Assembly (NCBI RefSeq): GCF_024713975.1
Contig: NC_091112.1
Location: 7,062,501-7,126,500 of the forward strand
Reading direction: 5' to 3'
DNA length: 64,000 nt
DNA from: Paralichthys olivaceus
Lineage: Eukaryota; Chordata; Actinopteri; Pleuronectiformes; Paralichthyidae
Below, piece by piece: positions 49,401-62,800 of this stretch. The notes below the pieces were generated by a model that was not told the DNA's origin, did not search any database, and saw only the letters and a program-made list of their open reading frames with translations. Each line of letters opens with the position of its first letter. Within the stretch, counting starts at the first letter, position 1. The position numbers and the translations under genes were made by a program.

Positions 49401-50835
49401 TTTAGATGAGAGGATTTTGTCTTTGTTTCAACTTCTTTAAATGAATCAAAGTGGCCTCAAAAGGAATTTACCTCAAATGAGCCACTGTTTTAAAAGATGC
49501 TTGACATCATGAGGAAAGAAACCTTGAAAACACAGGACCGGATATCCCCGTCTTTACTTACTTCTTACAAGCTCCACCTCTAAAAAGTCCATGTCCATAT
49601 CTCCCCGATCTGACATGTCATCTTCATAGGGGTCGTAGAGGTCGTAGCTGTCCATCGTTTCATCCTCTCCAATCATTTCCAACTTGGGAGCGAGGTGTCC
49701 TGCCCTGCCATTGGCCGAAAGTTGCTGGTTGGTGGGATCTGGGCTCTCCTGGTGAGAAAACAGTGAGAGGAGCGTGTTCTGAGAGGTAACGGAAAACCGA
49801 GGTCTTGCTTATTTTGAATTTTAAAATAGAAATTTGAAAGTACCTGATCCAGCCTGTCGTGTTGAGGAGAGTACTGCTGCTCCTCAATACTGAAGAGATG
49901 CAACACCACAGAGACAGAGAAGAGGATGGCAGCAAAGAAGAACAGGATCTGCTCTTGAGACTTGAAGATTGCTCCGAGGAAGGTGTGCGTCCAGTCTAAA
50001 CCTCCGAGAGCGTAGCCGACTGCACCGCCAAGACCTGTACATGTGGTCACAGGAAGAGGTTCAGAGACAGATAGTGGCTACATGAGCATAAAAAAATCCA
50101 TTCTCATATTCTTTAGTGTGTTTCTCGTTTCAATCCGACTGAGTGAATTCTTGTGTGTGTCGGACATCTGCCCATACCAGCTGAGGCAGCGTGGATGTTG
50201 AGCGCCATGTCTTGTTCCTCTGTGTCTGCCACATCTAGCAAATACGCTCGGATTGGTCCCTCCGTGGCATCCGCACAAAAGTCCAACACCACAACTCCCA
50301 GCACAGTGAGAACAATGCCGATCGGTTGTTTCCCCTGCTCGTCACCCAGTGACAGACCTGATGGAGAAAGATGGCAAATATTCAAATGTGTTTTTAATGT
50401 GGAGACAAGATCCAAGGACGTCAGCTCAACGCAATGTACTGCTTTTATTCTTTACCGACGGAGCAGTTCACTTGTTCAGAAACCAGATCACACAAGAACA
50501 AATCAAACTATAAATATGATTTAAAGGACAAAATAAAACAACAGTATGAGTCTTAGAATAACAGCCTTTAAGTGTCAGTGGTGGTTCAGAGTGAATGGGG
50601 AGGAGACAGATGTCGCAGATATACTGTGTATGAATTAAATGGTGAGTGTTTAACTTTAAGGGCCTTTACATATATATAAAAAATTAATGAATATAAAAGA
50701 AAGGACATTTAATGAATGGCAATTACAACACCAATAACATTATTTAATACGTTTTCCTGTTTTGTAATGCTGATGCAACTCTTGTCAGCACATGATCAAT
50801 AGCTGATTTGTTACAGCTGCTGTCCCATATCAACA

Positions 50836-50914
<79 letters not shown>

Positions 50915-51075
50915 GGATCACTGCGCATTTGTCATACTGCTTTGAATGATGTGTGTGACCTTGTGTGTGTCTTTACATCAGTGACCCGGTCTGAGCCTCG
51001 AGCTGCTCTGTGTCTGTGCGTCTGAGAGAGATGATGTGTGAATGTATGAGAATAGAGAAGAGACAAGGGACAGTG

Positions 51076-51106
<31 letters not shown>

Positions 51107-53730
51107 TTCTGAGGGAGAGAAATATTAGAGGCAGTGTGACGCAGCATGACATCACAAACTCAAATCCATTAACATTAGGGACAAAAACATTCATAGAAGA
51201 CAAAGTGTGTACTGTGTGTGTGTGCGTGTGTGTATGGGACAATGGAGGAGTCATACTACACACTAGCCAGGCAGACAGACAGGAAGTGAATTGTGATTGG
51301 TGGGAGAGGGGGAAGCAAACAGGAAGCATTTCCCTGTGAACTGCCTGCTCTTGTGTTCCCATATCAACACACAAACACACACACACACAGGTTACAACAG
51401 TTTTCTCATGTAGCACCGTGTTGTTCACACACATTCATACATATATAAATAAACCATGGAAATGTACATTTTGCCTCTTTTATTCTCCAATTTCTCTCAT
51501 GGTGCAGGTGCAGGTCACAGGTCACCCCCTCTCTCTCAAACACACACACAGACACACACAGACACACACACACACACAGACTCCCTGGTGCCCTAGCACG
51601 AGTGCCAACCTCTGGGCAGAAGAAAGGAGGCAGATCAGAACAGAACTGAATGGAGCTGAATGGAATCTGCTGAAAGAAAACAGTTCACACTTTTGTTCTT
51701 GTTATTTATAACTTCTCTGATATTCGACTTCACTTTGTTCTATTCTACTCAGTCTGCTGTTGTTGTGCACGTGGATCATATTTGAATATGGAGCCTGTAC
51801 ATGTGGGCAAAGGCTAAAATCAGCAGAGACGAATGAATTTTGAGATACTCTCTTTAAGAGAGATGTTTGGGCACTAGGAACTTATTGATAGGACAGAATT
51901 TAGGAGTGAAAGGAGAAGAGACGGCTGAAGACAACCCCACCTACAGCTTCTGTAAGGGGCTAAAGACTACAAACTAGAAAGTGACCCAGTAAAGCGAATA
52001 CCTCTGCCAAAGTCCAACAGCCCCCTTATGAAACCATGTGTAAATTCACTATAATAACTGTACCAATTTTCACACACTCATAAATATGTGTCTCCTAAAA
52101 ATGTCTGAATGTTTTCATCAACTGAAGTGAAAAAAAAAGTTCCTGCATCCACACAAAAATTTTATGGATTATTTCCTGACCCAAACTCTATCCTTCCACC
52201 GGGTTTTGTGGAAATGCATGTCACAGTTTTTGCGTAATCCTGCTGACTAACACACAGACGCCTCCCACTTGTGATTACAATTCATACAATAGAGAACAAC
52301 TCTACTTCCTGAGCTGTAGTAACAAGGTTCAGGAATGAAAAAGAAAAGGGACTGAAGAAAGAACAGAGTATTTGATGCCTTAACTTCAACATTATTCACA
52401 ACATTCACACCACTGTCTACTTTCATGCGTGTGTGTATGTTCACACGTGTACTACAACAACATATGGCGAATTACAACCGGAGCTGCGTTGATAACTCTG
52501 GCCCAAGATCAATATCTTTGTGGTTTGACTGAGAGCTAATCAATTGGTTTGATTGGATTGGATGGAGATGACCTTGTAATGACATTTGAGTGACGTAATA
52601 ACCGAGGATGACATCATTGCAAGGACGTGACACTCAAATCAGCGAAGCTTTTCACAACTGATGCTTTATTTCCTCTGTGGGCTGAGCGCATGCTGAGTGA
52701 AGCGACAGCGTTTCCCTCCGGGTTCATCAAACTCTCCAGTGGTTTAGATTACAGCGTTCGGCAGATGGCACAAAGTGAAATCATGTAATTTCAGACCAAT
52801 ATTCAACAACAACATAAGTGGAATCAGAATTGTGGGTTTCTGTTTGATATCTTTATGTAAATCAACTGCTCTTGTTTGAGTTGTAAACTGTGGCTGCAAT
52901 CTTTAGTGGTTTAGAAAATCAAAATGATAAATTCTGTCATTTTTCAAGCAAATGTTATAAATACTTATGAGCTCTAGCTTCTGAAATGTGAGGCTTCGTG
53001 ACGTTATGAATGGTTTTCAGATCTTGTATAGACAAAAGTGGTGAATTAATTAAAGGGAAATAACTGTTAGAGTAATCATTGATTAAAAATTCACCACAGA
53101 AATGTTAAACTGTATGAATGAATTAATGAATGGGGTGATTATGGGTTGAGTCACAAGTTTACAAAGACTATTGAAATTGTGATGTGTGTAAGATATATAT
53201 CATAGCCTAACAATGTATTATTATATATAGACTCATGCTAACTGTGATTATTAGCACAGCTTATTATAATATTTAGCTCTTTTATGGTGTTTTATTCTGT
53301 TATTGTTTTAATGGATGTTTGTCAGTGGATGTCTATATCTTGAATTTTTTGGTCTTCTTTCAACGAAACCAAATTGCCTTTGCGATAAATACAATTCTAT
53401 TGTTTTGTATTAAACAGTGAGATTAACACTGTCCGGGGCATCATGTAAGAGAGAAAAGGTGACAATTACCAGGCGAAAGAGTGAGAGAGACGTTTGTGAC
53501 ATAAACACTGTTCTTTTAAGTACACACTGACACACACTCACCTATCAGCGATCCATTCAGAAACAGAGCCACTCCGATCAGCGTGCCGATACAGAGAGCC
53601 AGGATGAACGGTCTCCTCCTGCCCCATCGCAGAGTGCAGCGGTCGCTGGCCGAGCCGATCAGAGGGGTGAACATGAGGCCAAGGACGGGACTGAGGAACC
53701 ACGTCAGGCTGTAGTACTGCTCTGGAAGAC
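46498..53730 (-). CDS. slc45a4: Solute carrier family 45 member 4, 5'-incomplete in this window (13 coding exons)
   Basis: Exons in transcript order: 53542-53730, 50178-50357, 49844-50034, 49562-49748, 48912-49373, 48559-48830, 48256-48417, 47798-47897, 47618-47698, 47395-47525, 47038-47106, 46784-46938, 46498-46678. Phases join into 2360 coding bases, starting with a split Gly codon, so the N-terminal exon with TM1 (human ...REFCYAMETALVTPILLQI) is beyond the window. It is an MFS-like 12-TM transporter; SLC45 members move sugars or other solutes with protons, and SLC45A4 has recently been linked to polyamine transport. Motifs: [48 protein letters not shown], then a long acidic/Ser-rich central loop with [20 protein letters not shown] and [11 protein letters not shown], and [27 protein letters not shown] in the second half. 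The C-terminus, [11 protein letters not shown]...NESAL, keeps the human KPTVLKL region and fits a class I PDZ ligand. The donor after 48912 is GTTCGT, a weak site. Confidence 0.96.
50834..50914. repeat. (ACGC)n microsatellite, 81 bp
   Basis: About 20 perfect ACGC units. This alternating purine-pyrimidine, CpG-dense tract is unusual in methylated vertebrate DNA because CpG tends to decay. It is a strong Z-DNA candidate. Confidence 0.95.
52010..52265 (+). repeat. Dispersed repeat family A, copy 3
   Basis: Includes AATACCTCTGCCAAAGTCCA, TATCCTTCCACCGGGTTTTG and GCGTAATCCTGCTGACTAAC. It lies inside an slc45a4 intron. Confidence 0.6.
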
Positions 53731-56700
53731 CTGGAGACACAGAGACGGAGGACGGACAAGAGTATGAAGACTGTGAAGGGTGAAGAGATATGTATAGTTG
53801 AGTTGTTTCTATGATTTTAAGAGAGATTTTAAAAGATAACCTGTAAACAACTGAGGTTTGAGCACTAGATTTCTCTATATTCCACCAGGGGGAGCAAGTA
53901 ACTTCCTAATTGAAGGAGTAAGAGTGGACAATTTTTTCTGATTGTTTTTAGATTAAAATTTTCAATTGGACTTTACAGACAGAAAAGCATATAAGGATTG
54001 GATTTACACATCATGAAAACTATTTCGCAACACAAATTTGAAAAAAAAATGCAGTGAAGTTGATTTGTATTTATAGGATAAGATACTTTATTATCCCCTC
54101 AGGCTCAGTATCACTGAATATAAGAGCCATAATCTCCCAACATACAGGAACTTTGCACTTCATTATAAAAACTGGCATGCTTGCATTTTGATTTTCTCAG
54201 TCATTTCAGTTCAGCTAATAATAAGAACAGATTGTAAATCATAATATGGTAAAACAACAACATTTCTATTTGAGAGCTACACGTGGTACGAGTGTTGCTG
54301 TAGTCACAGGTGAGGTACACATCAAAGTGTGTTTGTGTTGTCACCTCAGTTACCTAAGAGTTGACCTGCGGCTCAGTTTAAACCCACACAAAGAGAGAAC
54401 GGAAGAAAGCCACGGCAACCGTTCACAACACGAGGATTTAGCCGGGGTCTATTGAGAGCATGTGTGTGAATGTTCACCCTGGATTATCCCACAAAGGGCG
54501 GCTCCATTGACTCCCGTGTGCGTGTCGATGCAGAGAAAATGAGCAGAAGAGTGATCGAGTTTCTCAGACTTTTGTGAGTAACGGACACAGAGACAAGCTG
54601 TCGTCCAGGAATATTGTGATTACCCGTCTGCTTGTGTCGAAAAGCTCAACTGGTGCATTAATAAACTTGATGCTGGTTGATGGAGGAGGAGGAAGAAATA
54701 CATTTCATGTGTCCTCGTTACTGAACCCATGTCTAATTATTTTTGTTCCTGACCTTTCCACTGCTGCAGCTGAGGACTGCAAACACACGCTGCATGACAG
54801 GGTCTCAGATTAGACTTCAAGGTCAAGGGAAATAACTGATAAGTAAACAGACACACACACACACAGTATGCAGCCACATAATGGAAACACACACTGTACA
54901 CAACACATGCTTTCAATACCTTCAAATTATATCAGATAACATCTTGTAAACCCATCACACACACTCCATCAACAACTCCTCATAAAAGTGTCAATTAGGA
55001 CAAGGGACACACTATTTTAATAAATATTTATACGCACAGGAACATTCAACGTTAATTTGCTAGATTCTCATCTCAATATCTGTTTTACAAAAAGTTTACA
55101 ATAACTTCTATGTTTTTTGTTTTCATTTATGTAAAACCGTGTCTATCTTGGGAAGCAAGACAAATGTTGGAAGAGCATTCTGAAAATAATATGCGTAATC
55201 TTATTCATCTTATCTCATAACTAACAAACCAACTAATATGATTTTTATGTGTTATTTGGCCTTGAGAGAAAAAAAAGAGGATTCACATGATGCGAGAAGA
55301 TAAATGAGAGAAGCAACGATGAAATACTGAGAAAAAAGTGACTTATTTTGACATAATTTGATTTTACGATGTCAAAATATCATTGAAATTTGGACTTTAA
55401 ATGTTTAACCGTATTCACAACCACCAAAATGAATACTAAAATGAACCTGTTCTACAGAGTATTTTAAAATGAAAACATTATAAACATGGACACACATGCA
55501 CATTGGTCTTACCCATTGAATTTTAACTCACAATTAAATCGCTCACAATGAAAATAATCAAAGTTTCTGTGCGATCACACACTGTGTCACACGATAATAT
55601 CAATCATAATGAAATCAGTCAACAATTAGTCACCACACACCCATTCATTTCCATATCAACAAAACAACAACAGACTACGCCCCTGCAGACACAGACGTGC
55701 ACACAGAGCCGTGACCTGACTGAGCTGCTGAGAGGAGGAAGAGGAGGAAGAGGAGGAGGAGGCAGACTTTCTCTCTGCTAAGTGAAGTCAGCTGAAAGTC
55801 GCATAATTAAATCAGAACTTGATCGTCGTCTCGCTGTCAAACTGTCACTTAGTCACTTAAATACATCGATTGCCATTTGGCTGCCACACAAGCCTTCCTC
55901 TAAAGGGACAAAGATCGGAAGAGGCAGAGACACTTTAATGTCCACTTATAAAGTCGCTCCCACTCCATGAGGTTAATGTAGTCATTTGAAACCTCACACA
56001 AGTAAAAGAAAATGTCTTAAGTGTCCGTTTACACTTCCTGGAATTAACTGGAAAAAAATTAAAACATAAACCATACAAGAGCTTTTTATGCATTTCACCT
56101 TTGTTTAATCAAATCTTGAGCTTGGAGGGGGGTGTATTTCTGTGTGGGTTCATATGATTGTATGAGAAACTTATTCAAAACACCTTACTGCTCAAAGACT
56201 GCATACAGACAACCAGTAGGGTTTTGGTGAGCTTGCTTCACTCTTACTTTTTATTAAATCTGCAGTATCTCAAAGGACGTGACAGCAGAGATGTGGAAAT
56301 GTAGATCAATTCGAGGAAGAAGACACTGAGGAGCCATTACTCAGTGAACAGAGAGGGGGGGGGGCAGCTAATTTAACAGAGAGCACATCAGACGGTTATT
56401 AATCCAAAATTCACTTTTCTAATTTCTCAGTGACTCAACACATCCAACTTCTGCACAGAGACGTTGGCACCCGCAGTTTAGGGCGTGAAACTGTTGGTCT
56501 GGATGGTTCACCTGCTAATTGGGTGAAGTGATTAAATGTGGTATGAACACCCCAACTGATCCAGAAAACAGATCTCAGTTCACTTAAGTTGCATTTAAGA
56601 CACATACTTTGAGCAGTGTGAGGAAAAAACACAGGACACAGAGAGTTAATTTGGTTGGTAAAAACATGCAGACCTTGAATGACTCAAAAAAACATCTGCG

Positions 56701-57039
56701 CCCTTGATGCTGATGAAGCTAAACTGGTTTTCAGGGGCAGTTGTCATTAGAAAATGAAGCTGTCACATGTTTCTCTGACAGTAAGTCAACAACATGACTT
56801 CCAAGGATTTTTATTATTAAATTGTGCAAAGAAAAAACATTGTAAATCACAGTTTAGGGCTATTTATTTTCCCTGAATGAGATTTTGAGAGTCCAACACG
56901 AAGGATTTGGGACAATGTGAGGCACTGAAAACGTGTCTGGGTTGCACACATCAATGCAAACCATGCTGAACATAAAAGTGTTTGTGCCTGGCCTATAGCT
57001 TAAGAAAGTATAAAAAATATATATATATATATTTTTGTC

Positions 57040-57205
57040 CAGATCCATTGCAGTGGATTGAGTGGGTTCTTTCTTGGCCCATGTCTCATTCCTCCACTAT
57101 GTTTTGTGGAAATCTGCACAGAATTATTTGCATAATCTTGCGAACAAACAAACCAATGAACAGGGGTGAAAACATCACCTCCTTGTTGGAAGTAATAAGG
57201 ATATC
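57040..57205 (+). repeat. Dispersed repeat family A, copy 4
   Basis: Includes CCAGATCCATTGCAGTGG, ATGTTTTGTGGAAATCTGC, GCATAATCTTGCGAACAAAC and the ACATCACCTCCTTGTTGGAA end. Confidence 0.6.
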
Positions 57206-57957
57206 TAGTACTTTGTGGGTTATTTTACAACATCTCTTTGTCTGATTGACCCTCAACTGAACAAAAAAAAAAAAAAAAATGCTCAGCAGGGACAGATTTC
57301 TGCAGAAGCATGACTCTGAGACAAAGTGGAGTGTTTTAGGCTTATTAGTGTCTTTTTGAGTCCAAAGTAAAAACCTTCAAGCAAAACAAACGGATTGCGA
57401 TGCTGTTTTACTGCGACATGGCTGCAGGCTGCGGCGAGCTAGTTAAGTTAGAGGCTTGTGTCCTATTGTCCTACATTTTGGGAAATTGTTAACCTCATTT
57501 TTCTGAGCAGCCGACTAACACACAAGCAGTTTTGAAAATTATGAACCTCCCGAACACATTGTCACTCGCCATCCCACATGACTTCCCTCATGCATGCTAT
57601 GTAAACAAACACTGCGTCTGCAAAAACTGTTTAATAGTAAGACAAGAAATAACACAATTCAGCAAATCTTTCAACGAGGAGTCAGACGAGCAGCTTCGTC
57701 GTTTTGGTCAGGTTTTGTCGGAGAACAAAACTCTGTAATAAAATTTGTAATTGCATAATAACACAGCATGCTGTCATATAACATGTGTTTAGCTGACAGT
57801 TCAGGCAACTGTTTAATTGAACCAGAATTTATGACGCTGGAGAATTTACATTAGCATTAACAGATTACTACAGTCGTGTTTTTATGCAGCATGAACTTCT
57901 AGTAAAGAGCAAGAAACCTCTTATCTTCTAAAAAACACACCACACCACAGCGTCACA

Positions 57958-58290
57958 ACCATAGACTGTAAATAAAGAGGGATGTTATGACAGCAACCAA
58001 AAGTGAAGCCACTGCATTTCAATTGCCCCCTGGTGGCTAGCTGCATTACATGTCATTAACCCCATCTCCTCCATGTTAATGGATAAGTCAAGGACATAAA
58101 ACTCAGAAGTCAAACGGCAAATCAAACAAGAATATGTAGTTCTTATCACACTGGAGTATGTCCAAGTGTAAATCTTTCAGGTAAGTCTGGTTTTCTTCAG
58201 TTGTTTGATGTTGTCAAAATTGACAGCTGAGACTGACTCGTGATTGGTCGGGTTAGTGTATCGGCGGGACTTGATACTACTGCTCTATCC
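57958..58290 (+). mobile_element. MITE-family copy, plus orientation
   Basis: Begins CCATAGACTGTAAATAAAGA, contains GCCCCCTGGTGGCTAGCTGC, GTTCTTATCACACTGGAG and GACTCGTGATTGGTCGG. It is the reverse-orientation relative of 9887-10285. The right terminal repeat is not recognisable, so it is probably truncated. Confidence 0.6.
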
Positions 58291-58648
58291 CCCAATTAAT
58301 ACTCCAGAGACTCTGGCTCCAAATGAGATCAGAATCACACAGGAGCGTCACACCAACAGCATACCCTCTCTCTAAACTTCACTCTTTACAGGTTGTGTTC
58401 CTGTTGACCCGTGTTCCTCGTGAGACGGCAATAAACAGGGCTTGACCCTCTGTCGCCATGGTGACCAGGTCTTGGGAACCCTGTCACCACAGAGACTCCA
58501 TCACCTTCACTTCCTGGCTCCTAATATGGCGGTGTCATTCACAGAGGACTTCCTGTTGTGGGGTTTGTTCAGACAGAGGAAAGCTTTGTTTCTCTCAGTT
58601 TGTCTGACATTTATTTTCTTCTGACCCCTTTCCAGTTTTTTCTTTATG

Positions 58649-58762
<114 letters not shown>

Positions 58763-58970
58763 CTATACTTAAACACGTATGTATTTGTACCTGAAAGACA
58801 GGACACACGGTAAAGAGATGTACACACAGACCCCCCCCCCCACACACACACACCCACTCACACACAACCTGCTAAAACAGTGAAAGTCAGGAGACAGGGC
58901 AGCAGATAGGAATCTGTCTGTCTGTAGGTTTGTCAACATCAAAACAGGAAGCGAGTTTCTAGTAAACAGT

Positions 58971-59008
58971 CCCCCCCCCCCCCCCCCCCCCCCCCCCACA
59001 CACACACT
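58971..59008. repeat. Poly-C tract (27 C) followed by (CA)n
   Basis: 27 consecutive C residues at 58971-58997 run into CA repeats. Such a tract can form an i-motif, or a G-quadruplex on the other strand. Its exact length in an assembly is often unreliable. Confidence 0.9.
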
Positions 59009-59464
59009 CAAATGATAGAAAAACAGTCAGCACCTAGAGAATAAAGACGTGTCTATGTTCCCACACACCGACTCACCTACCAAAATAAAACACACACAGC
59101 TGAGTTCCCACACTCTCCTGGTACTGTATGCAAACACGCACACACACACGGAACAATACTGAGAGAATGGAGACGCAGGAAGTATTTTAGAAAGAGAAAT
59201 TACGCAGCAAGAGACATGGGAGGGTGAAAACAGAGCAAAAAAAAGAGTGTGAGAAAGGATTAACATCAAAGAAATTGAAAAAAAGAGGGCAGAGAAAGAA
59301 GTGAAAAGAGGAGGAGGAAGCATGGAGGACAGAGAGGGAGAGAGTCAGGCAGGATGGAGAGACCGACAGAAGAAAAAAGTTCATATTCAGGCTGCTGGGT
59401 GGCGTAGAGTGTAGCTGATTAATCGTGGGAAAGAAAAATTTACAGTCTGCTCCATCTATCATCA

Positions 59465-59800
59465 GAAGTGTTCATTTTTACTGTGCATGTTTCTCACACA
59501 CACGCAGCTTTCCTTGTTAGGACTCTGCACTGATTAATTGCAGACAGCCAAACAAAACCATTGCCAATTAATGCCTAACCATAATCTTAATTTAGCCATT
59601 CATAACTAACCCCCTAACCTTAACAATGAAGACAGAAAAAGAGAGACATTATGTTTTGCCTGACCAAGACCAGGCTTTGGTCCCCATGAGGTCAATTGGT
59701 CCTGACAAGGTCTGTGTTCAACATCACAACTAAATATCTAACCCTAACATAAACCTAATCCTAACCACCACCCTAGCCATAACTACCATAGCTATAAAAG
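59465..59800. repeat. Microsatellite-linked repeat (family D), fullest copy
   Basis: Includes TTTCCTTGTTAGGACTCTGC, GGTCCCCATGAGGTCAATTG and CTAACCCTAACATAAACCTA, ending in a CA tract at about 59803. Shorter relatives lie at 4264-4430 and 19350-19530. The CTAACCCTAAC pieces look telomere-like but are part of the repeat. Confidence 0.5.
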
Positions 59801-62800
59801 TACACACACACGCACACACACATGCTCATACTAAAAATGGAGCTCAATGTGTGACCGCGGCGAGCACAGACTGCCCATTCATCACAACTTCTGCAGACTT
59901 TGTGTGCTCCTCCACATCGTCTCCCCACCAACAGCACAACTTTCAAGATCCCATTGTCTGAGTGATTGTTTTAAATCTTGAGATTAGCTCATTTGAAGTG
60001 TGGGGAGGTTTCACCCAAATTTGACTGAATGAAATCTAAAAAAAACATGAAAACACTTGGCTATTGTGTTTTTGAGAGACTTCAATGGAGGAAACCCTCG
60101 TTGAACTCAAACAGGCATCAGCTTTTTCCACCTTTTACTCCCAACATTACTCGAACTAACATATACCTGAAGAGTCTAATTCTTTTTTCATATTGAAAAC
60201 AAAAGCCACCCACTGTTTGCTTCTTCAAAGAGACGTTTGAGATCAGTTGATATGAATACTATGAATCCTCCCATCTTAGCTGCATATTTTCACAACAGTC
60301 CTCTCCTTGTTTGCAGAGGGAACCTGAACAACGATTACTCTATCTCTGTTTTCGCCCTTGTACAATTTGTTTTGAAATTGTTTCCCACAGCTACATGAAA
60401 TTTAAGGAAGAAAGAAAACGTAGAAAGTGGCCTCTGTCTTCTGCTGCTCGGGAAAAGATTTAGCCCTCGAAATGACATCAAAACAAGAAATGTATATGTG
60501 ACTTTTACTGTTGCAAACATGAGAGATCTATGCAGCATATGGCCCATCAGCTGATTTAAAAGGAGAACACTGGAAACTGTCAGGGAGCACTGTCTGTGTT
60601 ACAGCAGAAGAGTGAAATTAAGTTAAAATAAAAATGTGAAGTGGTTAATTAATGTTTTTGTGGATGTACAGTTTATCTCTGTGGCGTTTGATAAATAATC
60701 GATGTCAGAGCAGATGATGACTTTGTTTCCTGATCATGTTCAGCTTGTTTGATGAGATGCAGACCTGGTTTGGACTAGGTTTAGTTATAAATGCTCAAAT
60801 GTGCAGGAGACATGCTGTGTAGTGTTACAGGATTGAGAAACAAAGACAAGAATAAAACAAAACAACACTTTCTGGAGGCAATTAGAAGTTTGTCAGCTTA
60901 AAAAAACTAAAGCTGTTATTAAATGTTTCTTTTATTTAAAAATATCCCATGAAAACTCAATAATGAATCGCTCATACTGACAAGTATTATGTTCGTATCC
61001 AAAGCAGGTCATCTGTGCCAAAGAACTTCCATTGTCGTCTAAAAGCTATTAAAACAACATTACTGACTCACACCATTGCAGTGGGTGCGTTTGCATTTTC
61101 CACCATGGACATGGTTGATGCTGCTGCTTTGCTGCATAATCACTATCGCCCTGGATTTGTATTTATCAGATAAAGTAGATTCCCATAAATGCACCATTTA
61201 AGTAACATTTGCTAAACGCTACAGAGCCCTGCAGGGTTAATTAATCATTCGACACGTTGTTTGTTAAACCACATTGTGTGTTCTAAGACTTGCATTTTCA
61301 GTAGGAATAATTATGTGAGGGGCTAAGAGCCAAGCTGTTTTCAGACATTCACTGAACTCCAGACATGTTCCTGAACATTTCCAGAGCTGCTGTATATAAG
61401 AAACCCAAACGTTCCAGATATTCTCCTGTTGTGGAATCATCTGATTGGAACAATCTACTGCTATGTTCTTCCTATTTAAAAGGCAAACTTTGTTTAGAAA
61501 ACAAACAATTGTAATATATATAATATAGCCAACATTATTCTTCATTCAATTATTTTAGAGCTACATTTATTAATTGTTCCTACTTCACCTCTCATGACCA
61601 TGATAACGCTGTGTTTCTTCCCAGTCTACATGTCTACATCTTTCCATCCCTCTCTCTATCTTCATCCTCTCACTCCTCCTCCCTCACACAATGAACTGAA
61701 AGTGAATGTCTCCTCCTCCACAAACTCTCGTAAACAATCTGAACTTTTCCTTCCAAAACACAACAAACTTAATCGTCATTCTCTCCTTCTTTCCCCACAC
61801 CTCTCTTCCCTTTTTCCCATCCCTCCCATGCCCATTCTCACATATACACAAAACAACCCTTTCATATCCTGCGCTGGCGTGAGAAAACCACAAGAAAAAT
61901 GACGACTGTCTCCGAAAAAGAGCCAAAGAAACGGTGTGAAAGTGAGAGTGGGGCAGAGGTCGAGAAGGGAGAAAGTGGGCAGGAAGGAAGAAGGGTGAGA
62001 GCGAGAGAATGAGAGACAGAGCATGAGGAAAGGAAAGGAGGAAGCAGGTGTTTTTGAACAAAGAAAACATGAACTGGGTCAGGTGTATAAAACAGAGAGG
62101 GGAAAAAAGAAAAGTAGTTCATGACAGATGGTCTTTGGGACCAGTTTGAAATATTAACATAAATATTTTATAATTGATAAGAATCTGGTTGAAGGTTTTG
62201 TGCCAACAATGACGACTAGTGGCCCATCTGTGCCTGCAGCTAGATTGCTTTTATATTGATCTTTACATAAAGGGATTGTCCATCACCTTAAACATATGCG
62301 AACATGCAGGACAAAGGGATCAATACCTCTGACAGGTGTCTTGGATTATATCCAAGTCATTGAATTCTGATGCCGTTAAAGGTTTTTTTTCATCAGCAAA
62401 ATGAGTGTGCATATTTATAAAGAAAACAATGTTTAATAATGTTTTTAATGAACCTTGTCTCCCTTGACTTCACTCTTCAGGTATAGAGAAGTCCTTTTAG
62501 ACTATTGAACCTTTTCAAACTTTGCTGATTTGAATTGATTTGTAGTCAATGATCATTGGGCATCAGGAAGAAAACACACTGATCAGATTCTTCTTCAGGT
62601 TAGTTAAATACAAAGTAGACCTGTAAAACTCTTTTGAAGACTTTTACAGTAAATGTGGAGCAAATATCTCTCTAATCGACACAGAATATCCAGCAGAGTT
62701 TTTGCAAATTCTAGTGACCAGAATATTACGATAATAGAAAATAAGTTAGCAGCTTGTGCTATATGCTGCTGCTTCAGCCAACGTCTATGCTCACACAGAG

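Larger units (their letters stand above)
50358..53541 (-). other. slc45a4 intron between the first two in-window exons
   Basis: 3.2 kb without a supported exon. Contents: an (ACGC)n tract at 50834-50914, (GT)n at 51079-51107, CA tracts near 51370-51390 and 51541-51580, and a family A repeat at 52010-52265. Confidence 0.75.

Noticed and set aside
50821..50914. CRISPR-like regular repeat
   Set aside because: A simple 4-base microsatellite without spacers, in a vertebrate genome.
59640..59780. Telomere-like CTAACCCTAAC pieces
   Set aside because: They are scattered inside an interspersed repeat seen elsewhere in the window, not a tandem telomeric array.
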